The notes under the pieces are model-generated. The model was not told the DNA's origin. It did not search any database and saw only the letters and a program-made list of their open reading frames with translations. A stretch of 64,000 bases of DNA. Source: Brasenia schreberi. Taxonomy: Eukaryota; Streptophyta; Magnoliopsida; Nymphaeales; Cabombaceae. A program made the translations under genes and the position numbers. How positions within the stretch are numbered: the stretch's first letter is position 1; each line of letters begins with the position of its first letter. Below are positions 33,670 to 45,153 of this stretch, piece by piece. The stretch lies in the NCBI GenBank assembly GCA_036023115.1, contig JAYKKT010000077.1, positions 496,001-560,000 on the forward strand, read 5' to 3'.

Positions 33670-35037
33670 CTTCCTCGATAGGTGATCCTATACCACACAA
33701 TGTTTGGATGAGAAAGTGACTATATAATCATTATCACAGATTTGAGCAACTGAAAGTAAGTTCAAGTTAAGTTTAGGTATAAAGCTTACATTTTAGATTT
33801 TAGATTTTTCTTTTTCAAAATTTTCTATTTTCTTAATTTGAAGTTTTGTATCATCAATCGTAAACACATGCTTTCCAATGGTTTCACGAGATTCAATCAA
33901 GGAATTTTCACAATGTGTCATATGAAAAGAGGTACCCAAATCTAAAAACCAAGACATACCTTTCGGAGGCAGAGATGTTTGCTTTTTCCTTGAACATTTC
34001 TTCTATGTATGGCTTAATGTTATTGGGGAAGACTCCTCCTTTTTCTTCCACGGCTCCCACATTTCCAAACTTTTTTCGGAGAAGAGGACAAATGGTTTTG
34101 ATATACCCACTTTCCTTTCAATAGTGACAAATGGTGTCCTTGTTAGGCCACGGACCCATGGGCTTCTTTGATGTTCCTTCGGCATTTTTCGCATGTGGAG
34201 GCTTGTAAGTCTTTAAGTTAGCTCCCGGTTTGGATGCGATAAGAACGACTTCTTTGGCAACATTCATATTTTTCAACCTTGTTTCCTCCGTAACAAGGTC
34301 GGCCAAAAACGTGTTTCCTCCAAGTTTAGGTTTTTTATGTATTAAATTTGATGAAATGTTTTCAAATTCATCTCTTAACCCACCACAAACAAAAGAAAAT
34401 ATTGATTGTCCAAAAACTCTTCAAATTCATCTAATTTATAAAGATTCCCAAATTTATCAAAGCTCCTCAGTTGGGTCCATAATTCCGAAAACTCATTGTG
34501 ATATTCTAATGCTTAAATTTCCTTGTTTAAGCATTATCATTCTTTCCATCAAATTAATTTCAAAAACAAAATCATCTTGAGAATAGAGTTTCTTTAAATT
34601 TTCTCAAGTTTCAAATGCATTTTCGAAGCACTAATTCTATTTCTAAGTTTGTGATATGCATTTTAACAAATAATCGAAGTAATTTTAACAAATAATCGAA
34701 GTAATTTTTGCATTCATTTTTTCTCATACTTTTAAGTCTTGCTTATATTTTTCATGAGCTTTAATAATCTCATCATCATTCAAACCATCAATATTCAAAA
34801 TTGGTTCTTTTATGGTTTTATCAATGTAATCCCAAAAATCTTTTGATAAAAAGTATTTTTTCATGGTTCTAGCCCAACTTTGATAACATTTTGGGTCAAT
34901 GATACATCTAAACATCTCATTTTTGCTTTTCATTTCATGTAAAATCAAAAGATTTACACTAACCTCAAGTTTGATATGTTTTCTCAAAATTTGCATCCAT
35001 GACACGCTTCCCAATGCACTCGATTCCTTCAATCCGA
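33670..35037 (-). pseudogene. Copia-A1 gag and protease, broken
   Basis: Gag starts with a conserved block (CYQSWARTMKKYFLSKDFWDY, then EIIKAHEKYKQDLKV at 34724-35032). A zinc-knuckle-like CHY...GYIKTICP stretch lies near 34085-34140. The protease region reads WFLDLGTSFHMTH near 33925-33960; the catalytic Asp-Ser-Gly is Asp-Leu-Gly here. Frameshifts separate the parts. Confidence 0.85.
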
Positions 35038-35050
35038 GGCTCTGGTATCA
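35038..35050 (-). promoter_or_regulatory. Primer-binding site of copia-A1 (mutated)
   Basis: GGCTCTGGTATCA on the plus strand. It differs at two positions from the complement of the usual copia site TGGTATCAGAGCC, which pairs with initiator-Met tRNA. It directly abuts the LTR end. Confidence 0.8.
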
Positions 35051-35381
35051 TGCAAATTGATGTTGATGATCGAAGGTTGATGCTCACGATGCAACTTTGA
35101 CAAATCGCCAAGATTCCAAGTCACCCGAGTATGGGTGTCAAACTCAAATATAACAATCAAGAGAGCGGAAGCAAGCCAAACACAAAGCAAAAGTTGTACG
35201 ATGACAACATATATTATTGATAGTGTGTGAGTATTTATAGAGTTTACAAGATGTACATTGGAGGCCAAATAAATAACACATGCAACTAGTGCTGGCCAGC
35301 TAGTACTAGCCCTAGTGGCCCTGGTCCATATCCAAATGGTGCACGGGCCCTAATGGCCCGTGCCACCCTATTACATTAACA
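35051..35381 (-). repeat. 5' LTR of copia-A1
   Basis: 331 bp that, on the minus strand, begins TGTTAATGTAAT and ends CAATTTGCA. It contains a CTCTATAAATA promoter near 35234. Layout is like the LTR at 53611-54008 but the sequences are well diverged. Confidence 0.88.
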
Positions 35382-35734
35382 CAAGCTTCTTTTTGTGTTG
35401 GTACACTTCTCTTAAATACACCTAACACATCTTTTGCCACTTTCCTAATATGTATAGCCATATTGTTCCACATATCACAGGGTGTACCAACATAATTCCA
35501 AACATCTCCTTAAAGGACTTTATGTTTAAATATATCTTCTTTCTCGCTTTTGAGGTTCCACCATTTAGTCCGAATAGCTCGATGCACTCTTTTCTTCTTT
35601 GTCTATTTTTTTATTTGTAAATCCATAACTAAAAGTCGACGTTGGGTGGTTAAGCTTTCTCCTTGAATTACCTTGCAATCTTTATAACATGCTCTATCTT
35701 TTTTTTTATAAATAAAGTAATCAATTTGTCTTAT
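35382..35734 (-). mobile_element. RTE copy 2, 5' continuation beyond copia-A1
   Basis: Starts CAAGCTTCTTTTTGTG, matching 47088 onwards in copy 4, and continues to CAATTTGT at about 47430 of copy 4. It is the region between endonuclease and RT. It then stops where hAT-1b-like sequence begins. Confidence 0.88.
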
Positions 35735-35761
35735 CCTTTGTGCTCGTGTGGAACATTATAA

Positions 35762-35965
35762 GTAATTTTAATGGAAGAAAGATGGATTATGTGCTCGTGT
35801 GGAACATTATAGATAATAGATGAAACAAACAATTACATAAGCCTATTCATGCAAACATATTACTTAAATCCAACATTAAGGTACTCGTCAAGCTTTGAAA
35901 GGGACAGTGAGATTAATCGAGGCATTATTGATTGTATAGACAAATTAATCCATGATGAGAGTATA
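35762..35965 (+). pseudogene. hAT-1b transposase fragment
   Basis: Encodes NFNGRKMDYVLVW and YYLNPTLRYSSSFERDSEIN, matching NFNGKKRDYVPVW and the YYLNPSLRYSATFKRDGEVN part of hAT-1. It is much closer to the degraded copy at 50277-50462 (inverted). GTGCTCGTGTGGAACATTAT is duplicated about 49 bp upstream. It ends abruptly at the RTE copy 3 junction. Confidence 0.85.
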
Positions 35966-35966
35966 C

Positions 35967-37126
35967 ATTCAAAATTGTGTGAATTATCAAGGTATCAAGT
36001 TAATGAGTCATACTATGAAATTGTGGGAAAGAATTATCGAATGTAGGTTAAAATAAGTATCAAGTACAACAGAGAACCAATTTGGATTCATGCCAGGTAG
36101 ATCTACTGGTGAAGCGATTCACCTTTTGAAACGTCTTATGGAATATTTTAGAACAGAAAATAAATACCTTCACAGAGGGAGGTTCTTTGGAGAACTTTGG
36201 AAAAAAGAGATATCTCATTGACATATATTAACCTTATAAGAGACATGTATGATGGTGCAAAAACATGTGTGAGGACTCATCAAGGTTTGCAGATAACATT
36301 GTATTAGTGGAGGAGTCTAAGGAAAAAGTTAATAGAAAATTGGAATTATAGAGAGAAACATTAGAAAGCAAAGGCCTTCGACTTAGTAGAACAAAGACAG
36401 AATATATCGAATGTAAGTTTGATCATTTGGTTACCTCAAGAGGACATAAAAATTAAAATTAGCACACATTGCATCCTATAAAAGGAAAGTTTTAAATACC
36501 TAGGGTCAATTTTTTAGAGTGATGGAAGAATTGATGGAGATGTTACACATAGAATTAATGTTGCTTGGTTAAAATGGAGAGGAGCATCAGGTGTTCTTTG
36601 TGATAAGAAAATACCATTAAAATTAAAACGTAAATATTATAGAGCAGCAATTACGCCTGCCATGTTTTATGGATCTGAGTGTTGGGCAGTTAATCATTTA
36701 CATGGACAAAAGATGTCTATGACAGAAATGAAGATGTTGAGATGGATGAGTGATCATACAAGAAAAGACCGTATACATAATGAGGTTATTAGAAACAAAT
36801 TAGGAGTGACACCAATAGAGGATAAAATGATAGAATATCGTTTAAGATGGTTTAGACATATAGAAAGAAGATCAAAAGAAGAACCTCTAAGAAGGTATGA
36901 AAAACTAAATTTGGAAAGTATTAAAAGAGGTAGAGGACGACCAAAAAAGTGTTGGAAAGAAACAATAAAGAATGATCTAGCTTATTGTGAGTTAACTGCT
37001 AACATGGCACACGATAGGGATATATGGAATCAAAGAATCAATGTAGATAGGGATATGTGGAAACAAAGAATCCATGTAGTCGACCCCGTCTAGTATGAGA
37101 AAAGGCTTAGTTGTTGGTATTGTATG
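35967..37126 (+). mobile_element. RTE-type LINE copy 3 (secondary copy of copy 4)
   Basis: Plus-strand RTE fragment from ATTCAAAATTGTGTGAATTA to the 3' tail TTGTTGGTATTGTATG. It encodes pieces of RT ([14 protein letters not shown] near 36286) and an open C-terminal block at 36662-37093 (KMLRWMSDHTRKD, RLRWFRHIERRS). It shares two unusual features with copy 4: the internally duplicated end (RDIWNQRINVDRDMWKQR) and the flank TGTAACCACCTGC after the tail. It has lost about 130 bp around the [10 protein letters not shown] block. Confidence 0.92.
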
Positions 37127-37605
37127 TGTAACCACCTGCACAATATGCTTTTCTCCAACCTCTGAGATCATTTCTTTTAATAATAAATAGAATTTATTTG
37201 CATCCTTCATTTTATTGGATACATCAATGGACTTAAGAAATGTTGTCCTTTGATGAAAATGCACCAAAAAATTTATTAGTGCTCTATGCTTTCTATCAAT
37301 CATTCTATGTGACATAATAGAGCATTCATAGATAGCCCAGTGTTTTATGAATTCATTTGTAAACTCTCTTACTCTTTTCACCTCTTTCTCCAATAATGTT
37401 TCCCTAACTTCATAGTAGGATGAAGCCTTCCTTCTAAGACCAAACTGTCCTATGTCATTAATCATCACTTAAAAGATGGGCGATTTAAACACTTAAGGAG
37501 ATGCTATTTTGATGCATCCACCTACTAATCGATATAAATACTCATTCTCTTTCTTTCTTGTATCGATTTTCTAATGTAAATTGTTGTAACAAATTAGGTG
37601 ATTAA
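37127..37605 (-). pseudogene. hAT-2 transposase exon fragment next to RTE copy 3
   Basis: Minus-strand hAT sequence with DIGQFGLRRKASSYYEVRE, ALINFLVHFHQRTTFLKSID and EVGEKHIVQVVT, corresponding to the DUF659/first-Asp region of hAT transposases. It is the inverted copy of 44667-45120. Confidence 0.88.
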
Positions 37606-37634
37606 CAAATAAATAATTAAATTCGTTCATTTAC

Positions 37635-38125
37635 ATTCTACCAGCTACCATGTAATTTGCTGCATTATCAGTAACCACCTTCACCATATGTTTTCCTCTA
37701 ACCTCTAAGATCATTTATTTTCATCATTGACTTCATTGGATGCATAAATAGACTTAAGAAACACATCCTTTGAGGACAATGCACCAAAAAATTTAATAGT
37801 GCTCTATACTTTCTATCAATCCATTTATATGACATAATAGGGCATTTATATATAGCCCAATGTTTTCCAATTTTTTCTGAATCCATTTGTGAACTCTCTT
37901 ATTCTTTTCACCTTTTTCTCCAATAATGTTTTTGCGACTTCATGGTAAGATGAAACTTTCATTCTAGGATCAAACTGGCCTATATCATTTATCACTTAAA
38001 AGTTGAGTGATTTGACATTGTTGAAGGGGATGCTATTTTGATATATCTATCTACTAATCGATATACATATTTGTTCTCATGTATCAATTTTCTAATGTGG
38101 ATTGTTGTAATAAGTCAGGTAATGA
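37635..38125 (-). pseudogene. hAT-2 transposase exon fragment, uninterrupted copy
   Basis: A second copy of the same exon as 37127-37605, about 520 bp away in the same orientation. This one reads on past the RTE insertion point (GTAACCACC then LVTDNAANYMVAG-like codons near 37645-37680), so it shows the unoccupied site. Open piece 37698-37886 with ALLNFLVHCPQR. Confidence 0.82.
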
Positions 38126-38159
38126 ACGAACAGGTAATGAATGAACAAGTGAATCCATG

Positions 38160-38560
38160 GGTTCCTTACAAAGATATGGTCGTGAACCAGATGATAGAAA
38201 TGATACATGTTACATGCCCTCCTAAGTTTGCTCCCATACTAGAAGTTTCTCTTTCATACATTTTAACGTATGAAAATGAAATCCTTTGAGCCTTCTTCTT
38301 TGTTGTATCGTGCACATAATCATCAATCACTCTCTTTATCTCTTCCATTACATTCTTATAACTTCCACATTTTGACCATTTCTCATTAAATGTTCTTTGT
38401 ATTTGGTTATTCCACTAGTGAAAATATAACAGCATAACGTACAAAAAATTAAAATGTTATCTGTCTTAGGTTTTGTCACACCACAATTCCATCTTTGGTC
38501 GTTAGAAGCTGGGGCCGAATTAGAAAACTGAATACTACATGTGTTAGCATTGGTATCACT
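38160..38560 (-). pseudogene. hAT-2 N-terminal BED zinc finger fragment
   Basis: Minus-strand codons read NSAPASNDQRWNCGV, then FCTLCCYIFTSGITKYKEHL, i.e. CX2C followed by a His as in BED fingers of hAT transposases, then a basic linker. It is in the right order upstream of 37635-38125. Small shifts break the frame. Terminal repeats for this copy were not found. Confidence 0.7.
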
Positions 38561-38779
38561 GGCACTTGGACAACTTACAGTTACTCATGATTTCATACTC
38601 ACTATAATAAAAAGCAGAATAAATAAATGAAGAGATTAAGAAATTAAGAATTAGAGGTAACTGCCTAACTGGTAAGATTATATAGAGCATATGATTAACA
38701 TTAACAAGACAAAAGATATTACACACTAAAAGAGAATTAATGGAAACCACCAGACTTATGGGTAAACAATATAACTGCC

Positions 38780-38780
<1 letters not shown>
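38561..38780. other. No gene seen
   Basis: AT-rich spacer between hAT-2 and the microsatellite; no motif recognised. Confidence 0.4.

Positions 38781-38836
<56 letters not shown>
38781..38836. repeat. (TA)n microsatellite
   Basis: Uninterrupted alternating TA, about 56 bp. Confidence 0.95.
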
Positions 38837-38839
<3 letters not shown>

Positions 38840-38999
38840 TTCGGTAGGGTTTTGGTTGACAAAATGCCAGCTGGTGTTTCCATGCATCATAGGTTCCAGT
38901 CATGGGAGAGCTACGACCAAGGGTGTGAACAGTGAAGGGGCTCAATTATAACAAGAGCCAGAGAGCATTAACAGAAAGAGACAGACACACACAGAGAGA

Positions 39000-39694
<695 letters not shown>

Positions 39695-39778
39695 AATGGC
39701 ACGTGATAGGGCTCTGTGGAAACAAAGAATCCATGTAGCCTACCCATCTAATATGGGAAAAGGCTTAGCTGTTGTTGT
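39695..39778 (+). mobile_element. RTE LINE copy 8, extreme 3' end only
   Basis: ATGGCACGTGATAGGGCTCT through AAAGGCTTAGCTGTTGTTGT, the last 84 bp of the RTE with its TTG tail. A strongly 5'-truncated insertion. Confidence 0.9.
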
Positions 39779-42700
39779 AATTTTTTTTTTATGGATTGAA
39801 TTCTAATTTAGTCGTAAATATAATAGGCCAGCCGGAAGACATGGATGTGACCTTTTTTGGTGGATAAGTATCAGCAATGTTTATCATTACGACATTATTG
39901 ATTCTGATTTCTTATCATCTGAATGTCTAACAAATTGAGACCATCTGAAGATTTCTATTTGTGTTTAGGGAACTGAATAATATTGAAGAATATGATGATT
40001 CACTATGGGGCTGTAAGTTAGAGTGAAAAGAAAAACTTAAACCTGCTAAAGTAAATTAGAATTATGGCACCCTAGAACACTTCATTTGATAGAGAAATCA
40101 AGAAATAGGATTAACATATTGAAGTTGGACGAATTTTCCTACACAGAAATGAAATATGAAAAGTTTTGGTTCTGTGTTGTGTCTGAAATTAAAGGCTAAT
40201 CAGTATATCTGGCACTGTCATGTTTCTAATGAGAAGCTCTTATCACTGTTTTGCTTCTTATAACATAAGCAGTTCATAGCACGACATTTTTAACAAGTTT
40301 TGGGATCCCTTGGTGATGCATAATTGGAAAACTTTGTGCGGTGGATCCTATGCTTAAACCAATCTATGGTTCAAATTTTGAATTGGTGAACAAGCACTAA
40401 AATTTTACTCCATAGGCTCAGCCCAAACTTTAAATAACCACAGATACTTTATCTCCCTTCTTCAATATTTAGAGGACAATGTAAGAGAAGTTGAGACCCC
40501 AGATTCCCAGAAACTTCAGCTTTACGTTTTGCCTTTTTCTGGTGACGATGAATTACCCCTAAAAAAGAAAATATCAATTATCCATAAAAGAGGAGAAATA
40601 TAATTATATTTGAAGGCACTTGCAGAATTTTCAGCAACAATGACTCACTTCGTGCAGATCCTCCTTGAAAAGCGAGTTCTCTTTGCAATTAGCAAATGAT
40701 AAGTTGCTGTCACAAAAATTGAGGGACCTCAAGAGCCCTTTCCGATTTATCGACAGACAACAGTTTTATGAATCTTTAAGCCTCAACGTCATGAACGGAG
40801 CAAGTAGGCGTTACTTTGGGTGTTGTCTGCAACTTTTTCTTTTGAGTATATTTTGATGGTTTTCGTTCTTTCCATGAATATATTTTTCTGGCTTTTGTTT
40901 TTGGTGGAGAGGGAGATCGGTGAGTAACATTGTGGCGGTGTGTGTGTGAGAGAGAGAGAGAGAGAGGCCCGTCAATTGTATGTAGGAGAGCTTACGTTGG
41001 TCAAGAAGTAAAAATTTTGGTCAACGCTAGAAAAGGGCTAAAATTGATCCCTTGCAACTTGGTGGCACTTTTGAGCCCCAACATAACGTTAAGGGTAGAA
41101 TTTATATCAGACCCATACGTTGGGGGGGAAATTGCACCGTTTCCCTAAAAGTATTGACTGAAACAAGTCTTGCCACGTTTATTTCCTTTCTTTGGGAACA
41201 GCATGAAACAATTGAACTGTCAACTGTTTGGTTGTTACCGGGATCCCGATCCTTTCTAGAAATGTCACTACAAGGATCAACGAACCGTGAATTTTTAGAA
41301 GAATTAGAGAATTACTGATAGCTTGTAGCAAAATGCAAGCTTAAATATATCTGTACATTATTTTTCATATCAATCTTCTCTTTTTCTGCTTCTCCAGAGA
41401 ATTCTTTCTTTATCATTTCCAAATTATCCGAATGAAATGGAAGTTCTGAATTGAGATTCACTTGTTCTGTGATTGCGGAAAGTGAAAATATCAAATAATT
41501 CCTTATTGAGCTCAGAAAGTATCGTAGGTATTTTTTAATTAAATTTCCTCTCTTTTTGCAGGTGAATTGAAATGGCAGACAACAAACCAGGCACCTCACT
41601 GTTTTTGGTTGTAATTTACATCCAGCACATAAATCTTTTCTAGTATCTTGAGACTCTTGGCTGTTTGAAATAGACAGAAGCTCCAACTTGTCCTTGGATT
41701 GACCTTGAACGAATAAATTCCAAATATAAATAAAATTGTCATCGAACCCTTTACAAATTGCTTGGATGCATTTTGGATATGCTCCTCTTTCAGCTTCATA
41801 GTTTAAAAGTTGGGCTTTAGAGATTGAAATGCTGGTTTAATCATGAAAACGTGTTCCCCCCACTACCTGGCTTGGGACCTTTTGTGCTTTCCTAGTCTAT
41901 TAAGGCACGTTACGTTCTGTCCATTTAAAAAATCTTTGAATTGTTATGTCACGCCGCACAGTAGGGTCATAATGCAGATTGGATCTAGTAAAATTTCACA
42001 AGACCGTAATTGGCCCCAGGTTGGAACCAAGAGGCTACGCCACTTCATTTGGCATGTCAGTCCCATGAAACCTTTTTCGTTTTCATGGAAGAATGTTGGC
42101 CATTTGGCTGGAAATGTAAGAAATGATACAACCTGAGACGAGCATGACCCAAACATGACATGGCATGATTCAAAACACGAAATTGCTGGCAATGTAACAC
42201 CTGACATCAACCCAAATTGTCATGAAGAGAAATAAGGTTGTGATTTGGATGATCTGTTTCAGACAAGAAATACAAAGGGGTACAATACAAACATGACCTG
42301 GAACACGAAATTTCCACCTTCAGCCTCAAAACATGTATTAAAGGCTGAAGCCCTTAATATGGATATAGGGTTTGCTTACGAGTGTGCACCAACTCTTCAT
42401 TGATTAACCCAAATGCCAACATTTCCAACCTTTCGGCAGTTCAGTAAGGTTTATAGGCTTTCAGAAAGACCTTGGTATGCGTGTGTTGCCAATGATAGTG
42501 ACGCTCTTTCTAGTCTTTTAACACATTTCCAGAAATATTGGCAGGGGAGGTCTTTTTGATCCATTCATTTTCTTCTATGGGAAATGGCCAAAGCTGGCTA
42601 AGTTGCAAAGTCAAATAAAGAAGCAAGGACTAGCAGCAACCACTTCTTTTCTGACCACACCCAACTGCTTTTCTCTTCAATTCCTGCAATATTATGGTAC

Positions 42701-43165
42701 ATTGATGACCAGAATGACCAATTTTCTTAATCAAACCTGCTGACTTGGTCACTTGGAACGAGTTACCCGGTGACCAAGTGAATAGTCCAACAAGGCCATG
42801 TTTTGGAGTGCATGGAGAATATAAATGTTCAATACTATAAAGTATATTAGTGGATGCTCAATTTTCTGTAAAGCATTTTTCAATCTAGTGGATGCTCAAT
42901 TTTCTGTATGTGTTAAATGTTCACATGCATTATACGTATATGGATGTGATGGACATAGATCCATATATTGGTCTATTTAACACTCAATTTGTGTAGTTAG
43001 TCAATTGTGTTACCGAGATCAAGTATATTACGAGTGCTCACAATGTCTAGAATATAGGATGAAGAAGGGTATTCCAAAGACTTCACGAACAGTTGATAGC
43101 ATTGTCAGTGATTCACTAGCAGACTTTCATATACTTGGTCAGCATTGAAGTCTCCAAAAAGGATG
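39779..43165. other. 3.4 kb without a recognised gene
   Basis: Several 60-125-codon frames exist (for example 40665-40856, 41312-41686 and 41843-42136) but they overlap on both strands and carry no motif. A short GA run lies near 40950-40966. TAGTGGATGCTCAATTTTCTGTA occurs twice, near 42849 and 42885. The region 40640-40850 is less AT-rich and could hold a degraded exon, but nothing was recognised. Confidence 0.5.
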
Positions 43166-43620
43166 GGGAAGGCCCCGAGCTATTAGGATCGATTCTTTTT
43201 CGACATATCTAAAGCTGATAAGATCTTTGACGTTCTTCTCAAAGATCAATTGATAAAGTTGTTAGATGGCCACATTATTCCTTCTAAAGAGGAAATCAAT
43301 AATGTGGAAAGACAAATGACACAATGTGGTTACTCATAATACAACTTAATGTCAAATTTCATAGTATGATTCAGAAAGTGATCAAGGATGGGGATCTGAA
43401 GCCAGTTGACAAAGAGTTCATCACAGATGTCAAGCCTTTCCCACCTATTCTTACAACACTTATTGATTTATGCTTTATCTCAACTCTTTACATAGTTTTG
43501 CGCACTCTTACCGTAGAACAAACAATGGGCCATCAAGAGCTCTTTCCAACATGCTCTGCAATTGAAACGTCTAGAAATGAAGCAGAGAGGAGATGCATCA
43601 AAGTTGAATTGGTTGGGGAC
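43166..43620 (+). pseudogene. Ty3/gypsy gag-pro fragment (gypsy-2)
   Basis: Two frames carry a recognisable pattern. SKADKIFDVLLKDQLIKL and HIIPSKEEI (about 43205-43305) match the conserved block before the zinc-knuckle region of certain plant gypsy polyproteins. FHSMIQKVIKDGDLKP...DVKPFPP (about 43360-43445) matches the block that follows. A stop and a frameshift lie between, and the usual CxxH knuckle is not intact. No LTR found nearby. Confidence 0.65.
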
Positions 43621-43944
43621 TGACCTCCAAGATTTCCCTTCCATTATAACAAAGAAGACCTCTAGAGACCACACCGACTTGCAATGAGTTTTGGATGAGT
43701 GTCTTATGAGGCATAGAGCAGCCCATATCCTCGATAAGGAGAAGACCTTAATGATATCTCAATGCTGAGGCTGATACCAGCCCCGCTACTGAGCAATAAC
43801 TCCGTCATCAATGTAGGGGTCAATGGTATTCTCGATTTAGTGAACATTTAAGCCACCACAAAGTTGATCCTAGGCCCCATCACCCCTATTGCAATAGCAG
43901 GTGTACCCTGCAGTAACTATCATGGTTGGAAGAGTTTATTGAAT
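43621..43944. other. No gene seen
   Basis: Probably more of the decayed gypsy-2 internal region, but no motif could be read. Confidence 0.35.
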
Positions 43945-44195
43945 ATCCTCACCACCTTCTTCTTCAAAATAAAAAACTTCATGTCCTTGACGATGTTTTT
44001 GCACTCCTTACAAATTAATCCATGCAATGTCTTCTTCGGTTAAGAGTACATTTATCTTCCATAATCCACTCCTCTAATATATCAAAATTATCCAAACGTA
44101 TTTGATCAAATTGGTTTTATTCTCTATTTAACTTTTTTAATTGCCTACAAGAAAAAAGATAATTAATTATTAAATAACATTAACAATTGAAGTCA
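43945..44195 (-). pseudogene. hAT-1b 3' exon fragment
   Basis: Nearly identical to about 49600-49830 and homologous to the acidic last exon of hAT-1, including the intron boundary TTTTTTAATTGCCTAC. It is a detached fragment with no terminal repeat on its right side. Confidence 0.85.
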
Positions 44196-44689
44196 AAAAC
44201 ATCGATTTGAGGAAACAGAGAAGGAAGATAGGGATGATTAAAACATGAGTATATGAATCAAATAAATATACTATTCAAAAAGTTAATGTTGTAAGTGATG
44301 GGTATTCACTAATTATAGCATCCACCTACTATTGAGAAACATTTATTCTCTACATTAGAAAATAAACATCTGTGATGCATCAAAAACAAGTCGGTATTTA
44401 AATCATATACTCATGTTATAATAGAGAATATGAGTATATCATGGTGTTTAAACAATTATAACAATTGATATCATGTTAAAATAGTATATCTGTAACCATA
44501 CTCATTCTCTATTTGAATAGTATGGTTTGGACATATACATCCACCTACTTTTTAAAATAAACATCGATTTAAATATACTATTCAAATAAACATGATTACA
44601 CAATCGATATGAATCAAAAACATCAAATTATAACATCCACCTACTATTCAAAAACATTTATTCTCTACATTAGAAAATTGATACAAGAA
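44196..44689. repeat. Rearranged hAT-2 non-coding sequence with direct repeats
   Basis: CACCTACTATT...AACATTTATTCTCTACATTAGAAAA occurs at about 44325-44366 and again at about 44640-44682. Words such as AACATCGATTTGA and ATATGAATCAAA recur. It looks like shuffled copies of the sequence just upstream of the hAT-2 exon. Confidence 0.6.
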
Positions 44690-44759
44690 GGAAGAAAGAG
44701 AATGAGTATTTATATCGATTAGTAGGTGGATGCATCAAAATAGCATCTCCTTAAGTGTT

Positions 44760-45120
44760 TAAATTGCCCATCTTTTAAGTGATTATTAATGATATAGGAC
44801 AGTTTGGTCTTAGAATGAAGGCTTTATCCTACCATGAAGTTAGGGAAACATTATTAGAGAAAGAAGTGAAAAGAGTAAGAGAGTTTACAAATGAATCCAT
44901 AAAACATGGGGCTATATATGAATGCTCTATTATGTCACATACAATGATTGATAAAAAGCATAGAGCACTAATAAATTTTTTGGTGCATTTTCATCAAAGG
45001 ACAACATTTCTTAAGTCCATTGATGTATCCAATAAAATGAAGGATGCAAATAAATTCTATTTATTATTAAAAGAAATGATCTCAGAGGTTGGAGAAAAGC
45101 ATATTGTGCAGGTGGTTACA
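44760..45120 (+). pseudogene. hAT-2 transposase, first part
   Basis: Open stretch with DIGQFGLRMKALSYHEVRE, IMSHTMIDKKHRALINFLV and EVGEKHIVQVVT, i.e. DUF659 into the strand before the second catalytic Asp. The WTD of hAT-1 is here MID, so the first catalytic Asp may still be present. It ends at the RTE insertion. Confidence 0.85.
45110..45120 (+). repeat. Left target site duplication of RTE copy 4
   Basis: AGGTGGTTACA, identical to 48429-48439; 11 bp. Confidence 0.93.
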
Positions 45121-45153
45121 CATACAATACCAACAACTAAGCCTTTTCTCATA

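Larger units (their letters stand above)
31413..35381 (-). mobile_element. Copia-A1: 5' LTR and most of gag-pol, 3' end missing
   Basis: Minus-strand Ty1/copia element with one LTR (35051-35381), a mutated primer-binding site, gag, protease, integrase, RT and part of RNase H. It lies in a gap of RTE copy 2. It stops inside RNase H at about 31413 with no polypurine tract or 3' LTR, and about 316 bp of the RTE present in copy 4 are missing at the gap. So a deletion followed insertion, removing the copia 3' end and some RTE. Confidence 0.9.

Noticed and set aside
36992..37468. 158-codon frame joining hAT-2 to antisense RTE (also at 44779-45255)
   Set aside because: A chance frame running through the RTE insertion junction; the second half is the RTE end read backwards.
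40665..42210. Several 60-125-codon frames as a possible host gene
   Set aside because: Overlapping on both strands, no motif, no consistent splice structure; not supportable without transcripts.
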